64,000 nt of DNA. Source: Phaeodactylum tricornutum CCAP 1055/1. Lineage: Eukaryota > Bacillariophyta > Bacillariophyceae > Surirellales > Neidiaceae. The notes beneath the pieces were generated by a model. That model was given only the letters and a program-made list of their open reading frames with translations. It was not told the origin of the DNA and ran no database searches. The position numbers were made by a program, and so were the translations under genes. Position 1 is the first letter of the stretch. Each line of letters starts with the position of its first letter. The DNA lies in the NCBI RefSeq assembly GCF_000150955.2, contig NC_011685.1:639944-703943 (forward strand), written 5' to 3'. Below are positions 1 to 9,945 of this stretch, piece after piece.

Positions 1-188
1 ATTTTGAATTGGATGGTCGGCGTCCAGTCGTTGTTGTGTCGCACTCCTTCACTGGGAGCAAAAAGCCTGTCCGTTGCAGCTTTCCTCTACTCCATCTAGG
101 TAGCTCACAGCTAGATCGTCAACCTTTATTTACTCTCTAATGTACGTCACGGACGTAGGCTCGGGGTATAATATACAGACCAAACAGG

Positions 189-1709
189 TTATCGCTTTGC
201 ACTACCAATTAAAGTTGGTGCGGGCCAATTGCGTCCGGGCCCAGCAAGGTCAGTCATGTCTTGATTATATCGCGTGGGGTGCAGTATGAGTTTCCAAACT
301 AGGGAATACCGGGGTCGTAGGCCAGCGGCGCTCATTGGGGCGACTACCGTGTGGGTGACGTCCTGATCCATGAACACTATGCGACCCGGTTTGGGCTGGA
401 TATCACAAGCACTTTCCGTCGCGTAGTCCAAAAATCTTGTCGGAGCGCCCCAGGCATCGTAGTCCCACTCGTCGTTTAGATAGACAAGGCAACTGATAAA
501 TCGGGGCTTGCCTGGTGTTCGATTGGGGTAACGGCCATAGACATCGGCCCATGGCGATTGTGGTACCAAATTAGGATCGGCGTCAATGTGATATTTAAAC
601 GAGTGACCGTGAATGGGAGCGTTGGCTGTCAATGGCGAGACCGACGAACCCAAGACCGCCTCGGGCAATCGCGCTATCCTCATGTGCGGAAAGAGTGCCG
701 ACACGATACTTTCGAACTCTTCGATCGCCTCGTGGTCCTCGAAACAAAGCTCATCAATCGCCTCGTCGGTCAGGCCATAGCCTCCTAGACTGTCCGATTC
801 TTCCGCCTCGTCAGTGCTGCCCTGTCCTGCGGGTATATCCATCAATCCACCCCGCACCCATCGACTCGGATTCGGTCCGTTAGCAACGTCGTCCCACTTT
901 TCGTCGGAGTTGGTTTCATCCAAAATAAGTTCCAGCAATCGTTGACGTAAATCCCTGGTCACCAAGCCGTCGAAAACCAGTACGGAACTGGTATCCCAAA
1001 ATTCCGTTCGTTGGAGGGGATCGCGAACTGTGGCCCCGTCGACCTCAAATTGGTCGGTTGGTACGACAGTAGTAAGTGGCAAACCGAAGCCTACGTCCCC
1101 ACCCACGATGTCCGCCAGACCGTACTGATCAATGTCGTTGCTAATAAGCGTTTGCAGAAGATTTTCCATTTGCATCGAGTCGGATTGCACAACGGACGTG
1201 ACGTTCTCCGGTTGGATATACAATAAAATCGGTTGCGCATGTCCTTCGGTTGTCCTTACGGTTTCGTCCTGCAAAAGTTCATCAATAGCGGCCGTCGCCG
1301 CATCAAACAAAAGCACGACACCGTCTTCCGCTACCCAACTGTCGATGGAAAGCAGCAAAACACGACCAGCAATTCCGGCAAACTGCGACTCGGGGTCTCC
1401 GGTCAACGAGGGCAGGAACAGGATCCCGTCACTTTCCAAGTCTTGGTCGATACAGTCCCGGCATACGGCCGCCAAACGAGGACGCAACGCCTCCCATTCG
1501 TCCGGCTCGACTCCAGCGGCAGCCACACCCCGGACTGCTTGTTGCAATGTCAGTCCATGACGGAAATCGGACCGCGTTGGTGTCGTTGTTGTACGGAAGA
1601 ACCGTAGATGTGGATGATTTTGGGTTAGAATCCACCCGGAGCTCAGGCGTACGACGCCTAGCACAAGCACCGCCACCACGAAGCGTGACGCGGACATGCC
1701 AATCATCAA
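189..1709 (-). CDS. Secreted 2OG-Fe(II) oxygenase-like protein
   Basis: Single-exon reading frame of 506 residues. The N-terminus (about residues 5-25) is a hydrophobic signal peptide or anchor, so the protein enters the secretory path. The C-terminal third carries the signature of Fe(II)/2-oxoglutarate dioxygenases: an H-x-D pair at residues 374-376, a distal His at 453 and a 2-oxoglutarate-type Arg at 467, in prolyl-4-hydroxylase-like spacing. Hydroxylation of a protein or small molecule in the endomembrane system is therefore likely; the substrate cannot be read. The first 240 residues match no family I recognise. The start could be either of two close Met codons (residue 1 or 5). The gene is divergent from the enoyl-CoA hydratase gene to its right. 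Confidence 0.7.
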   Translation of the reverse strand: MMIGMSASRFVVAVLVLGVVRLSSGWILTQNHPHLRFFRTTTTPTRSDFRHGLTLQQAVRGVAAAGVEPDEWEALRPRLAAVCRDCIDQDLESDGILFLPSLTGDPESQFAGIAGRVLLLSIDSWVAEDGVVLLFDAATAAIDELLQDETVRTTEGHAQPILLYIQPENVTSVVQSDSMQMENLLQTLISNDIDQYGLADIVGGDVGFGLPLTTVVPTDQFEVDGATVRDPLQRTEFWDTSSVLVFDGLVTRDLRQRLLELILDETNSDEKWDDVANGPNPSRWVRGGLMDIPAGQGSTDEAEESDSLGGYGLTDEAIDELCFEDHEAIEEFESIVSALFPHMRIARLPEAVLGSSVSPLTANAPIHGHSFKYHIDADPNLVPQSPWADVYGRYPNRTPGKPRFISCLVYLNDEWDYDAWGAPTRFLDYATESACDIQPKPGRIVFMDQDVTHTVVAPMSAAGLRPRYSLVWKLILHPTRYNQDMTDLAGPGRNWPAPTLIGSAKR

Positions 1710-2192
1710 TCAGACTCTAGAAGCGGATGGGACGATGCGAGATCGTCCTCGACTTTCGGCCTCCAATAGATGGTTCGTCATGGTCGGTGAGCAGTGAGGC
1801 CGACAATTTGCCTGTGAGTAACAGTCAATCTCGCCGTATTCGATACGTAGGTCCATATCTACATAGCCCGACATTAGATACAGGACACGATGACAAGCAA
1901 CGTAAATTCAATTATAGGTACTCAGACATGATACATATCACACCACCATATCTACTACCAATTTGTTCTAAGTGTACGTTACGTCTTTTGTGAGTATGAG
2001 TACCTAACTGTAATTGCAGCATCCAATCATCAAACCCTACCCTACATCTGGTGTTTCTGCTTTAGAGTTAGAGTTGGACAGAAAAACGACATCTAACCAT
2101 GGTCCTGCCGAATACGAATCTGTCGGTGCGCTAGAAATCATACCGGTTCCTTTCCAAGCATTCTTCCCATATCTCTTCTCGCGACGAGAGGC
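1710..2192. other. Intergenic, divergent promoter region
   Basis: About 480 bp between two divergently transcribed genes (oxygenase on minus, enoyl-CoA hydratase on plus). Short frames occur but none looks like a protein. It should hold both promoters; no TATA box or other site could be assigned with confidence. Confidence 0.5.
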
Positions 2193-3059
2193 ATGCACTC
2201 CAAGCCATCGTCGCCGACGGTTTTCGGTCGCGGCACCGTCCGCACGTGTCTGCGGGGCAGCCGCAACTCCATTGTGCTGGTCGCCTTGGCGCGCCCTCAT
2301 GTGAAAAACGCCTTCAACAACGATGTGTACGAAGATTTAATTGAAATTCTCCATTGGACATCCCGTGATCCTTCAGTTGCCGCCGTTGTTCTCACCGGCT
2401 CTGGATCGTACTTTAGCAGCGGTGCGGATCTCAAAGGCGGTACCTTCGAGCCCGAACCGCGGGGACGCCAAACAATCCACAAACCCGCCGGACGCTTCAT
2501 GATGAGCGTGATTGCTTATCCCAAGATACTGGCCGCAGCCGTCAATGGTCCGGCGGTAGGGATTGCAACCACAACCTTGATGCATTGTGATTTGGTATAT
2601 TGTTCGCCAACGGCAACGTTCTGGGCTCCCTTTACCCGGCTGGCGCTCGTACCAGAGCTCTGCTCTTCAGCGACCTTTATGGCCACCATGGGTCTTTCCA
2701 AAGCCAACGAACTTTTATTGATGGGAAAGAAAATTGACGCCCTAACTGCAGTCCAATGGAACCTGTGCTCCCAAATCGTGCGTGGCGTGGACGTGTCGGG
2801 GGATCCCTTTCATAGGGAAAGTCTGGCCAACAAAATGTGTCGCGAACTGGACGAACGCCTCTTGTCGTTACCCTCTGGGGAGCGGACAGCGGAATACTTT
2901 GTACAAATGGTCAAGGGCTCGCGACGAACACAACTGGAAAAGATTTGTCGGGAGGAACTCCACAAACTAGACGAACGGTTCGATACCGGACAAGTGTCCG
3001 AGGCCGCGAGTGCGCTGAAAATTGGTTCACAGGCCAAGGCGAACCGAAGTAGGCTATAG
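2193..3059 (+). CDS. Peroxisomal enoyl-CoA hydratase/isomerase
   Basis: Crotonase-superfamily protein of 288 residues. The oxyanion-hole segment with the F-S-S-G-A-D-L pattern lies near residue 74, and the V-N-G-P-A-V-G-I segment follows near residue 114. The following block, with V-P-E-L after F-T-R-L-A, places a Glu where delta3,delta2-enoyl-CoA isomerases have their catalytic base. The last three residues are SRL, a consensus type-1 peroxisomal targeting signal, so a role in peroxisomal beta-oxidation of unsaturated fatty acids is likely. Isomerase versus hydratase cannot be settled by reading. The length is normal for the family. It converges with the WDR33-like gene, leaving 92 bp between stops. 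Confidence 0.85.
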   Translation: MHSKPSSPTVFGRGTVRTCLRGSRNSIVLVALARPHVKNAFNNDVYEDLIEILHWTSRDPSVAAVVLTGSGSYFSSGADLKGGTFEPEPRGRQTIHKPAGRFMMSVIAYPKILAAAVNGPAVGIATTTLMHCDLVYCSPTATFWAPFTRLALVPELCSSATFMATMGLSKANELLLMGKKIDALTAVQWNLCSQIVRGVDVSGDPFHRESLANKMCRELDERLLSLPSGERTAEYFVQMVKGSRRTQLEKICREELHKLDERFDTGQVSEAASALKIGSQAKANRSRL

Positions 3060-3151
3060 CAACACTTCTAAAATGTGCGGCTTGCAGTGTCTACAGTAAA
3101 GGAGAAGCGTTCACAGGCACTCCGACAAAAGATGCTTTAACAGTATACATT

Positions 3152-4642
3152 TTACATCATCATTTGATCCCTTCGATCCTCATTGGAAACGCGGTCCAGT
3201 AAAGCGCCCACACGTTTCTTTACAGTAGTGATCTGTCGTGCAGTCCCTTGAATCAGTAGCGTTCTCCGTACTTGATCCACGTGCATTTTTGTGCCGGTCG
3301 CGCGTTGCATACTAATAATTGTTTGACCACGTCGTCCAATGACGATACCCACATGATTGCCCAGTTCGATTTCGTCCGTCAGCACTTCCGCGCTGTCCGC
3401 AGCGTCTTCGGCCGGCAGACCGGCGGTACTGCCGAGCCGGTTGCGGGCCCAGAACTTGGTTTGCCGGTCGTTGCTACCCGTTGCCAGCATGTGGCCGGCT
3501 GGATGCCACTGCAGATCCCAAATAGCCATGTCGTGGGCGTACGGGATTTTGGCGGCGGGTTCCTCCGATCCCTTGGCACCCACGTTCCAATAAATCAGCG
3601 TACCGTCCATTCCGCCAGACGCAAACACCGTTTCCTGCAACGGGTGCCAAGCGAGACTGGTAACTTCCTTGTGGTGTCCTTTGAGCGAGACCAATTCCTT
3701 CATGGCGCGAATGTCGTATAGTTTGATTAATTGATCGCGTGATGCCGTCAACAGCCAGTTGCCGTTGTCGTTCCAGGCCACTTTGGTGACGGTATTTTTG
3801 TGTCCGTAGAGCGTACTCAGGCAGCTACCCGCCCGAGGGTCCCACAATTTGACGAGATTGTCCTTGGATCCAGAGGCAATGACCGAGGACCGTGGATGCC
3901 AAGCAACCGTTTTGACGTCCCATCCATGCCCCTCCAGAGTCCGCTCTTCGCTGTGTGAGGCCCAGTCCCATACGCGCACGGCGGCGTCGTCACCACAGCT
4001 CACAAATTTCGTGTCCGAGGGAGAAATGGAAAGGCCGTGAATGGGTTGCTTGTTGTGACTGTCGATGGACTGTACGGGAGCGATGCTAGGACTCCAGTAT
4101 TTGATGTTGCCGCTGGCGTCCGAGGTGAGCAGGTAGTTCCGGTTGTGTGACCAGGCCATGCTTCGGAAGGAAGCGTCGTGTGCGCTCATGATAAGTTCAA
4201 AGCTGAAGGTGATGCCGTCCCAGAGAGTGAACTCCCCTTCTTGATTTCCTGTCAATAGCCTTCGACCTCCCGGAGTCCAACTGAGGCACATGACTGGCGT
4301 CGAGTTTTTGGCCCTCGTCACGTGAGCCATGTACGTGAGGTAGCACTCGGAGGGAATGGGCGCCGCCACGGAGGCCAGCGGCATACCCATAAGTCGCATA
4401 TACGACGAGTGTGGCTGCAAGTACAGCGCCGAGTGTCGAGTGTGGTGACTCCGACAGGCTTTACGGTAGAGACGGTTCTGCAAATCCAAAATGGCGGGGC
4501 CGTGGTAGTCGACGCAGCGTCGGATCAAGTTGCGTTCAGCGGCTTCTTGCTCCAAATCGTCCGCCGACATGCCCCCAGCGCCGCCGCCTCCACCAGCGTT
4601 GGAGACTTTGGGACGAGCATTATTCGGGGAGTAGTGCGACAT
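3152..4642 (-). CDS. WDR33/Pfs2-like polyadenylation factor with C-terminal KH domain
   Basis: WD40 protein that closely follows the WDR33/Pfs2/FY family, the CPSF subunit that contacts the AAUAAA signal in pre-mRNA 3'-end formation. The family-specific N-terminal block (D-Y-H-G-P-A-I-L-D-L-Q-N-R) comes before about seven WD repeats, including segments such as G-E-F-T-L-W and A-S-G-G-M-D-G. After the last repeat (K-F-W-A-R-N-R) the protein continues into a clean type-I KH fold of about 65 residues with the loop G-R-R-G in V-G-I-V-I-G-R-R-G, an RNA-binding module I do not know from this family. I chose the start at 4642 (M-S-H-Y-S); an open frame runs up to 4807, but its extra 55 residues do not look conserved. 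Nuclear function is expected. Confidence 0.9.
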   Translation of the reverse strand: MSHYSPNNARPKVSNAGGGGGAGGMSADDLEQEAAERNLIRRCVDYHGPAILDLQNRLYRKACRSHHTRHSALYLQPHSSYMRLMGMPLASVAAPIPSECYLTYMAHVTRAKNSTPVMCLSWTPGGRRLLTGNQEGEFTLWDGITFSFELIMSAHDASFRSMAWSHNRNYLLTSDASGNIKYWSPSIAPVQSIDSHNKQPIHGLSISPSDTKFVSCGDDAAVRVWDWASHSEERTLEGHGWDVKTVAWHPRSSVIASGSKDNLVKLWDPRAGSCLSTLYGHKNTVTKVAWNDNGNWLLTASRDQLIKLYDIRAMKELVSLKGHHKEVTSLAWHPLQETVFASGGMDGTLIYWNVGAKGSEEPAAKIPYAHDMAIWDLQWHPAGHMLATGSNDRQTKFWARNRLGSTAGLPAEDAADSAEVLTDEIELGNHVGIVIGRRGQTIISMQRATGTKMHVDQVRRTLLIQGTARQITTVKKRVGALLDRVSNEDRRDQMMM

Positions 4643-5465
4643 GCAGGCTGGGGCTACAATAAATTTGGGTGGATTGATGAGACGCTTACAGTTAAAAAAA
4701 CACAAATCCACCGGATCGGCCAATGGACTTTTTGTTACTCTGTGAATCGCCGTCGAAATCCAAAATGGGTCGGGACAGACCCCACTCACACTCACAGTCA
4801 AACCCACGATAACTCACAGCATCTACCGGGTTTCCGTCTGCTCGTGCGTCGCCCGGAAGGGAGAACCAACTTTCGATGGATGCATCGATCAAACTTTACG
4901 GCTTATGTCCACGTAATGTAAACGCCAGCCACAAGATTTCTGTCATTGGAGATGAAAACACAGGAGATAAAAAAGTCTTTGGTTAGTGGATAAGTCTTCT
5001 TTCCTATAAAGCTCACAGTGAACAATCGAAAACATAGCTTGACAGTTGATGTTTGTCGCGAGCCAAAGACTTTCTTGTTATGGTACTCTCTACCAGAGAT
5101 AGGGTTGTGGAGAAGGCTTTCCTGTGCAATCTCTCGTTAACACACGGTATTAAAAATGTTGGTCAGGGTGGAGGGCAGCCCTAATGAAATATTTCTATCC
5201 AATAAGATTGGTCATTTTCATTCCTCTGTCATTACGATGATCGAAATGCTTATTGCATTTTAAAAAAGGTAATAAGTATCTTCAAGAACTAGTAAGTTCA
5301 GTCAATGTGTAGAGACAAACCTAAGTCGATGGAGTACCATAAATATCTTTGCATGAACAATTCGACAGTCTCACTGTCAGCACCGTCTCCATCGACAAAT
5401 TATGTTCCAGCTCACGACAATACGGGATCTGAAAATGACCTTCGGGGTCAAAGAGGGCAAAACAG
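4643..5465. other. Intergenic, divergent promoters with TCACAGTCA-type motifs
   Basis: About 820 bp between the divergent WDR33-like and glycosyltransferase-like genes. No convincing gene. It contains several copies of a short motif family: CTCACAGTCA at 4791-4800, CTCACAG at 4813-4819, CTCACAGTG at 5012-5020 and TCACTGTCA at 5371-5379. Their function is not known from the sequence. Confidence 0.45.
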
Positions 5466-7253
5466 TTGGAAGTGACAGATAGCAAAATGGCAAATGCCCT
5501 TTTCCCTCATCACTTGGACAACGCCTACCGTGGACGCCCTGAGAAACTTCCTCTCCTGCATATATCGACTTCTTCAGGTTGTAAAATGCTCCTGTCCAAA
5601 GAAGCGCGTGACCACGACAAGGACGACGGTCACAGGCGTTGGTACCATCAAATTTCTTCGCTGGTGTCCTGTCGTTTCCAGTCATTTTCTAAATTGGCAT
5701 CCTCGGACGAGCTCACTATCATGTACACTCACTGCGAAGGAGATTTTGCGGACCACAGGAGAGTGTCGAATAGAAAATTGCCGGTAGTAGTATCCATGGC
5801 TTGCGTGGTAGCATCGGCATTGCTGCTTCTTGTCCTACTACCAATGGCAAGTAACCAATCACCGGTTAACGAACCCGACGCGACTTGGCCAAAGTTACCA
5901 CAGCCGCGTCGTCTGGCAAGCAACAACAAGCCCCGGATTCTTTACATCATCACCACGCTCGCCGAATATAATTCCGGAACCCGCAGTACCGTGCGTGGAT
6001 CTGATCGACTCCAAGAAACGCTCATTCCCGTTGTTTCTGAAGGGGTCCGTTCTATGGTTGAAGGCGGCTACGATGTTGACGTCTTCTTAATCTGTCACTT
6101 TACCTTGCTTCCCGAACGCAAGGCTTTGGTTCAACGAGCTTTGCCGCCTGGCGTAGGCCTCGACGTTTGGAACGACGCGACACCGCTGGGATACGATACT
6201 GGCAAGAATCCTTTCACCAAGCTTGAAAACCGCACTTTACACTTGGCGCGCCAGCATCGTTTCGCCATCAAGGACAGACTTTTGGAGTATGATGTTTTTG
6301 TGAACTTTGAAGATGATATGGTGATTAAGTCAAGTCATGTGGATCATTTCGTCAAGGTCACCAAAGAACTGCTTCGGCTTCGGGAATTGGCTCCGGACGA
6401 TGTTCCCAAGGGAACCTCCGGGGCAGATGCGAGCAAAATGTTTTATGGAGAAATGACAAAGGGTCAATTGAAGCGGATGATCCCCGGTTTCATTCGTGTG
6501 GAAGCGTTGCTAGACGAGGACGAGTACGGAGCACAAAAGGACACCGGTCCGGTACCTATCGATATGGACTTTGGCGGACCAGCCGGAATGCAAAGTATAA
6601 ACCCTGAGTATTGCTGTCATGTTTCGAAAGAGACTGCCAACCACAAGATCCCAGAATCACCAGCCTCTGATAAGCTCATGTTGTGGGAGACCAACATATT
6701 CCCTCTTGGAGTTCGAAAGATGCCTCCCTCGAGTTGGATGGACTGGGTGGTTCTTCAACGGGGACCGGCACAAAGCAAACTGGACGCAAAGGAAACGATT
6801 GGAGACTATTGGGCCAATCGGAACAACGATTACTGGCCGAACAAGGGACGCCCTGCACCGCAAGACTTCAAATACATCAATAATCAGGGAGGCTGGATGG
6901 CAACTCGTCAACAACTTTGGGAATGGCATTCGGAAATCTGTCCTGGAGGATTCCTACCACCGTACGAATCGCCGCACTATCGTTTCGATGGACTGGATAT
7001 GCGCAATGTGGAATGGTATAGCGGAGGTATGCAGCTCTCGACCGTTCGGCACGCTTGCAACATGCAGCGGATAATTGCACTTGATCCGGACAACTTTTCG
7101 CGATCGCTGGTCTACCACTCGGCCAACAACAAACAAAGACAACTCGCGGATCAAGGGAAACAGGAGAGTTTTACAAAGGTGAATACGTTGCTGGGGCAGC
7201 TGAATACACTAAAGAAGATTGCCGAAAAAGCCATAACTAAGGAATTAGCTTAA
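5466..7253 (+). CDS. Type II membrane glycosyltransferase-like protein
   Basis: Frame of 595 residues. A basic, hydrophilic N-terminus of about 100 residues precedes one hydrophobic span (about 105-127), giving the topology of a Golgi type II enzyme with a large lumenal domain. The lumenal part starts with K-P-R-I-L-Y-I-I-T-T-L, a first beta-strand as in GT-A folds, and contains Y-D-V-F-V-N-F-E-D-D-M at about 276-285, an acidic D-D-containing segment placed like the metal-binding DxD of GT-A glycosyltransferases. I do not recognise a named family and it may be stramenopile-restricted. The start is uncertain: internal Met codons at residues 8, 41 and 86 would also keep the membrane span. Confidence 0.6.
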   Translation: MEVTDSKMANALFPHHLDNAYRGRPEKLPLLHISTSSGCKMLLSKEARDHDKDDGHRRWYHQISSLVSCRFQSFSKLASSDELTIMYTHCEGDFADHRRVSNRKLPVVVSMACVVASALLLLVLLPMASNQSPVNEPDATWPKLPQPRRLASNNKPRILYIITTLAEYNSGTRSTVRGSDRLQETLIPVVSEGVRSMVEGGYDVDVFLICHFTLLPERKALVQRALPPGVGLDVWNDATPLGYDTGKNPFTKLENRTLHLARQHRFAIKDRLLEYDVFVNFEDDMVIKSSHVDHFVKVTKELLRLRELAPDDVPKGTSGADASKMFYGEMTKGQLKRMIPGFIRVEALLDEDEYGAQKDTGPVPIDMDFGGPAGMQSINPEYCCHVSKETANHKIPESPASDKLMLWETNIFPLGVRKMPPSSWMDWVVLQRGPAQSKLDAKETIGDYWANRNNDYWPNKGRPAPQDFKYINNQGGWMATRQQLWEWHSEICPGGFLPPYESPHYRFDGLDMRNVEWYSGGMQLSTVRHACNMQRIIALDPDNFSRSLVYHSANNKQRQLADQGKQESFTKVNTLLGQLNTLKKIAEKAITKELA

Positions 7254-7651
7254 GTTTTGGCTTCCAATACCCACCAAAGGGTTTTTATCGAGAGAAATCA
7301 ACTCCTCTGCGCCTTCCTTTATATATATATATTATATCAGTAGCTGTTTATGCTGGCAACAGAATGCATTTGTGATCACAGTCAGCTAAACTGAAGGGAC
7401 GGTAGGACGAGAGTAGGATAGTGATGGTTGTCTATGGTCCTGCTGTATCGCGGCAAAAGCAGGTCATGGTCGACGAGGCTTAGACGTTCAGGTCGAGTTG
7501 AATTTATTCGTATTAATGTGAGAAAGAAGTGTACTCTTGCTAGAAGCTACCATTGAGCTCCATTTTCCAAAGATCCGTATACGTGAAACGAGACAGAAGT
7601 CCCGCATCACTACGAAAAGATGGCATCCCCTGTCGTCACCTGTTCCGCCAC
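7254..7651. other. Intergenic, convergent 3' region
   Basis: About 400 bp between convergent genes. It includes an AT-rich run (about 7320-7337) just past the end of the glycosyltransferase-like gene and one TCACAGTCA motif at 7376-7384. No gene seen. Confidence 0.45.
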
Positions 7652-8485
7652 CTATGACAGTGAAGTATCAGGCGAGGCTGACGCCGTAGCTGCATTCGAA
7701 GTATCGAACTCAATCGATTTCATCGCCTTAGGAATCAGCCGCGCTAACCAAACAAGCCACACTGGTAGCAGGACTAACCGCAACATGAGAGATGTGCCAA
7801 AGGCAATCTTGCTGAAGGTTCGCCAATCCGCCAGACGCAAGATTTCGGCTGCGAAATCCACTATACAAAATGCTGCTACGACCAACCCAAACGAGGCCCA
7901 CCTGACACTTAAAAGGCGTTTGGTACTAGACTGGGTAAAAACAGACACAAATAAGAGTGTTGCAATGCAGTAGAGAAACATCCATTCGATAGTATCGACT
8001 CACAGCATCATTCCACGCATCAGCATGTATGCGACTTCCAAAACACGCCAACCAATCTGATCTCCGCCGTCCGCCGTCCAATCGTCTAGATTGAAATCTT
8101 TCGACAGCCATTCAGCCGCATTTGTCCCACCAATGAACATTACAGTTGCTAAGAGCTCGGAAACGGATCCTCCGATTACCAAAGCAGCCATTGTGGCGTG
8201 CACCGCGGGTTGCCGGGACCCGCGGTGGGATTGCATCCAGGCGACCTGGAGAATTGGACTGATGAGAGAAAACCAAGCCATGGCGTTCAGAAGGGATGCC
8301 ACTAGCTCCAAATCGCGATGAGCACTGCGAAATTCCCATTCCGACTGGATGTATTCTGGATCCAACTGTGTAAACGTCCGGTAGTTAAAGTGGTCACGTT
8401 TCCGGAACTTCGAATATAAAACCGTGTCGACGACATTACTGGCCACGAACAGCAGGGCCGAAAGTGCGGTTGAAACGTCCAGCAT
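7652..8485 (-). CDS. Multipass membrane protein, two exons, unknown function
   Basis: Exon 1 is 8485-8004 and exon 2 is 7925-7652, joined across a 78-nt intron (8003-7926). The donor is GTGAGT, and a pyrimidine-rich tract leads into CCCAG and then CTAG; only the CTAG acceptor restores the frame. The spliced product is 251 residues. Unspliced RNA stops at a TGA that overlaps the donor. The protein has several hydrophobic spans: a short N-terminal one, two in the middle of exon 1, and two in exon 2 (around F-G-L-V-V-A-A-F and L-P-V-W-L-V-W-L-A). No family is recognised. A membrane protein with four or five helices is the safest statement. Confidence 0.6.
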
Positions 8486-9108
8486 ATCTTCTTTTTTATT
8501 AGCAAACGGGTTCGTAAATGAGCGTAAGTCGATGAAAGGAAATGGTTCACAGTCAAGTTCTGAAACGAAGAGAACCCGTTACTTCCGCAAGATATTCTAC
8601 GCAAAACGAGGTGGAATCATGGCATGCAAGATTTCTGTTCTCAGTTACCTAGCTAGACTAGCTAGAAAGAGCATGGTACCTGCTCTACTACTTTGCGGCA
8701 CTGTGCGCGTGTCTAGCACGCGCTGCGGTTTTCTCTCCAGAATCTTTGGCCAAAACCCTGGGTCAAACCCTACCTCACAGTGGGGTGAAGTGTTCTGCCG
8801 TGTGACTGACTGTCAGGTCTGGTTAGGTAGTTTGTCTCTCTCACGTTCCTGTCAATAAAAGTTCACAATGAAAAGGCCCCGAGAGCAGGAAGCTTGGCAA
8901 TCTTTATTTGAGCCTTTTTTCTTAACTTTAAAGCCGGCCAACGCGATTGAACTCACAGTCCTTTGATGAGCATAACAAATACACCTGTTCCACTGTGTTG
9001 ATTTTTCTGGATTCCGCTTGTCGCGCAGCATCCATAGCCTGTTGGTTGTCCAAATGGGAGCTTCGCATTCAACAACATTAGATCGATACTCCTTTCATTC
9101 ACGGTCAG
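8486..9108. other. Intergenic region with repeated TCACAG motifs
   Basis: About 620 bp upstream of the membrane-protein gene and downstream of the CENP-K-like gene. It carries TTCACAGTCAA at 8546-8556, CTCACAG near 8774 and CTCACAGTC at 8952-8960. Plus-strand frames here lack coding character. No RNA gene was recognised. Confidence 0.45.
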
Positions 9109-9945
9109 TCAGTATTCCACTAGCCGAACTGCTTTATCGTCATCTGTGAAAGATTCTATCAGAAACCACCGTTGCAAGAGGCAAACATGCTCGGGATCCA
9201 TTTGATCCGTAGCAAGGTATGGGTCATCCGGGAATACTGACGCTTGCTGGCAGAGTTCCCAAATCGTGCGCTCCAAAGTCCACAATCCTTGGTCCGACAC
9301 TTGTGGATTTCCGCTTGTGCTGCGTAGCTGAGAAGAATTGCGGTAGTCTCTGGCTACAAGCCCTGATACGTACGTCAAGTCTTCTCGAAGCTGATTCATG
9401 ATTTTTCCCGAGTCCTGATCAACTTCCATGGCCGTGCCAATGCTTAGGGACTCTGCACTCACTTTGTTGACGCATTGGCGGGATGCCTTGAAATAATTGA
9501 TATGCTGTTGTATTTCCTCGTGATCGGCAGCAAAAGACTTGACACGGTCAAGTTTTGTCATTTGCTGATAGATGACTTTGTCAAGAATTACGTTCACCTG
9601 TGACAAGTCTTGAAAGCTATGCACAAGCTCTTTTGAATAGTCTTGATGAGGCTTTCCTCTTTCAAATTCAATGCCATCATCTTCGTCTCCTTTGCCTATC
9701 TGCTCCAGCATCCGAGTAGACTCGCAGAGCATCTCATTCCGTGGGAGTACGTCTAACTCGCCCAGGATAACGGCATGTAAAGAAATGGATGCTGCTGACG
9801 GCTTTGGGGTAGAACCATGTGAGCCTTCGTCGGAAGCGGTTTCTTCGTATAAAGTGCTATGAAGACGTGTTAGATGTTCCCACTTTTCGGCGTTGCTAGC
9901 CCGCAGAGATTCCAAAGTTTGCTCCAGTAGCTCTTTGTCGCTCAT
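9109..9945 (-). CDS. Coiled-coil protein, CENP-K-like C-terminus
   Basis: Intron-free frame of 278 residues, acidic and mostly helical. The N-terminal half has heptad-like stretches (L-L-E-Q-T-L-E-S-L), and a longer helical region spans about 105-210. The last 55 residues follow a pattern seen in the kinetochore protein CENP-K: L-x2-L then a hydrophobic helix, P-D-D-P-Y, then P-E-x-V-x-L-L-x-R and a final R-L. CENP-K belongs to the constitutive centromere network (CENP-H/I/K/M group) that bridges centromeric nucleosomes and the outer kinetochore. The assignment rests on this short pattern and general architecture only, so treat it as a hypothesis. No transmembrane segment or targeting signal is visible. 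Confidence 0.45.
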   Translation of the reverse strand: MSDKELLEQTLESLRASNAEKWEHLTRLHSTLYEETASDEGSHGSTPKPSAASISLHAVILGELDVLPRNEMLCESTRMLEQIGKGDEDDGIEFERGKPHQDYSKELVHSFQDLSQVNVILDKVIYQQMTKLDRVKSFAADHEEIQQHINYFKASRQCVNKVSAESLSIGTAMEVDQDSGKIMNQLREDLTYVSGLVARDYRNSSQLRSTSGNPQVSDQGLWTLERTIWELCQQASVFPDDPYLATDQMDPEHVCLLQRWFLIESFTDDDKAVRLVEY

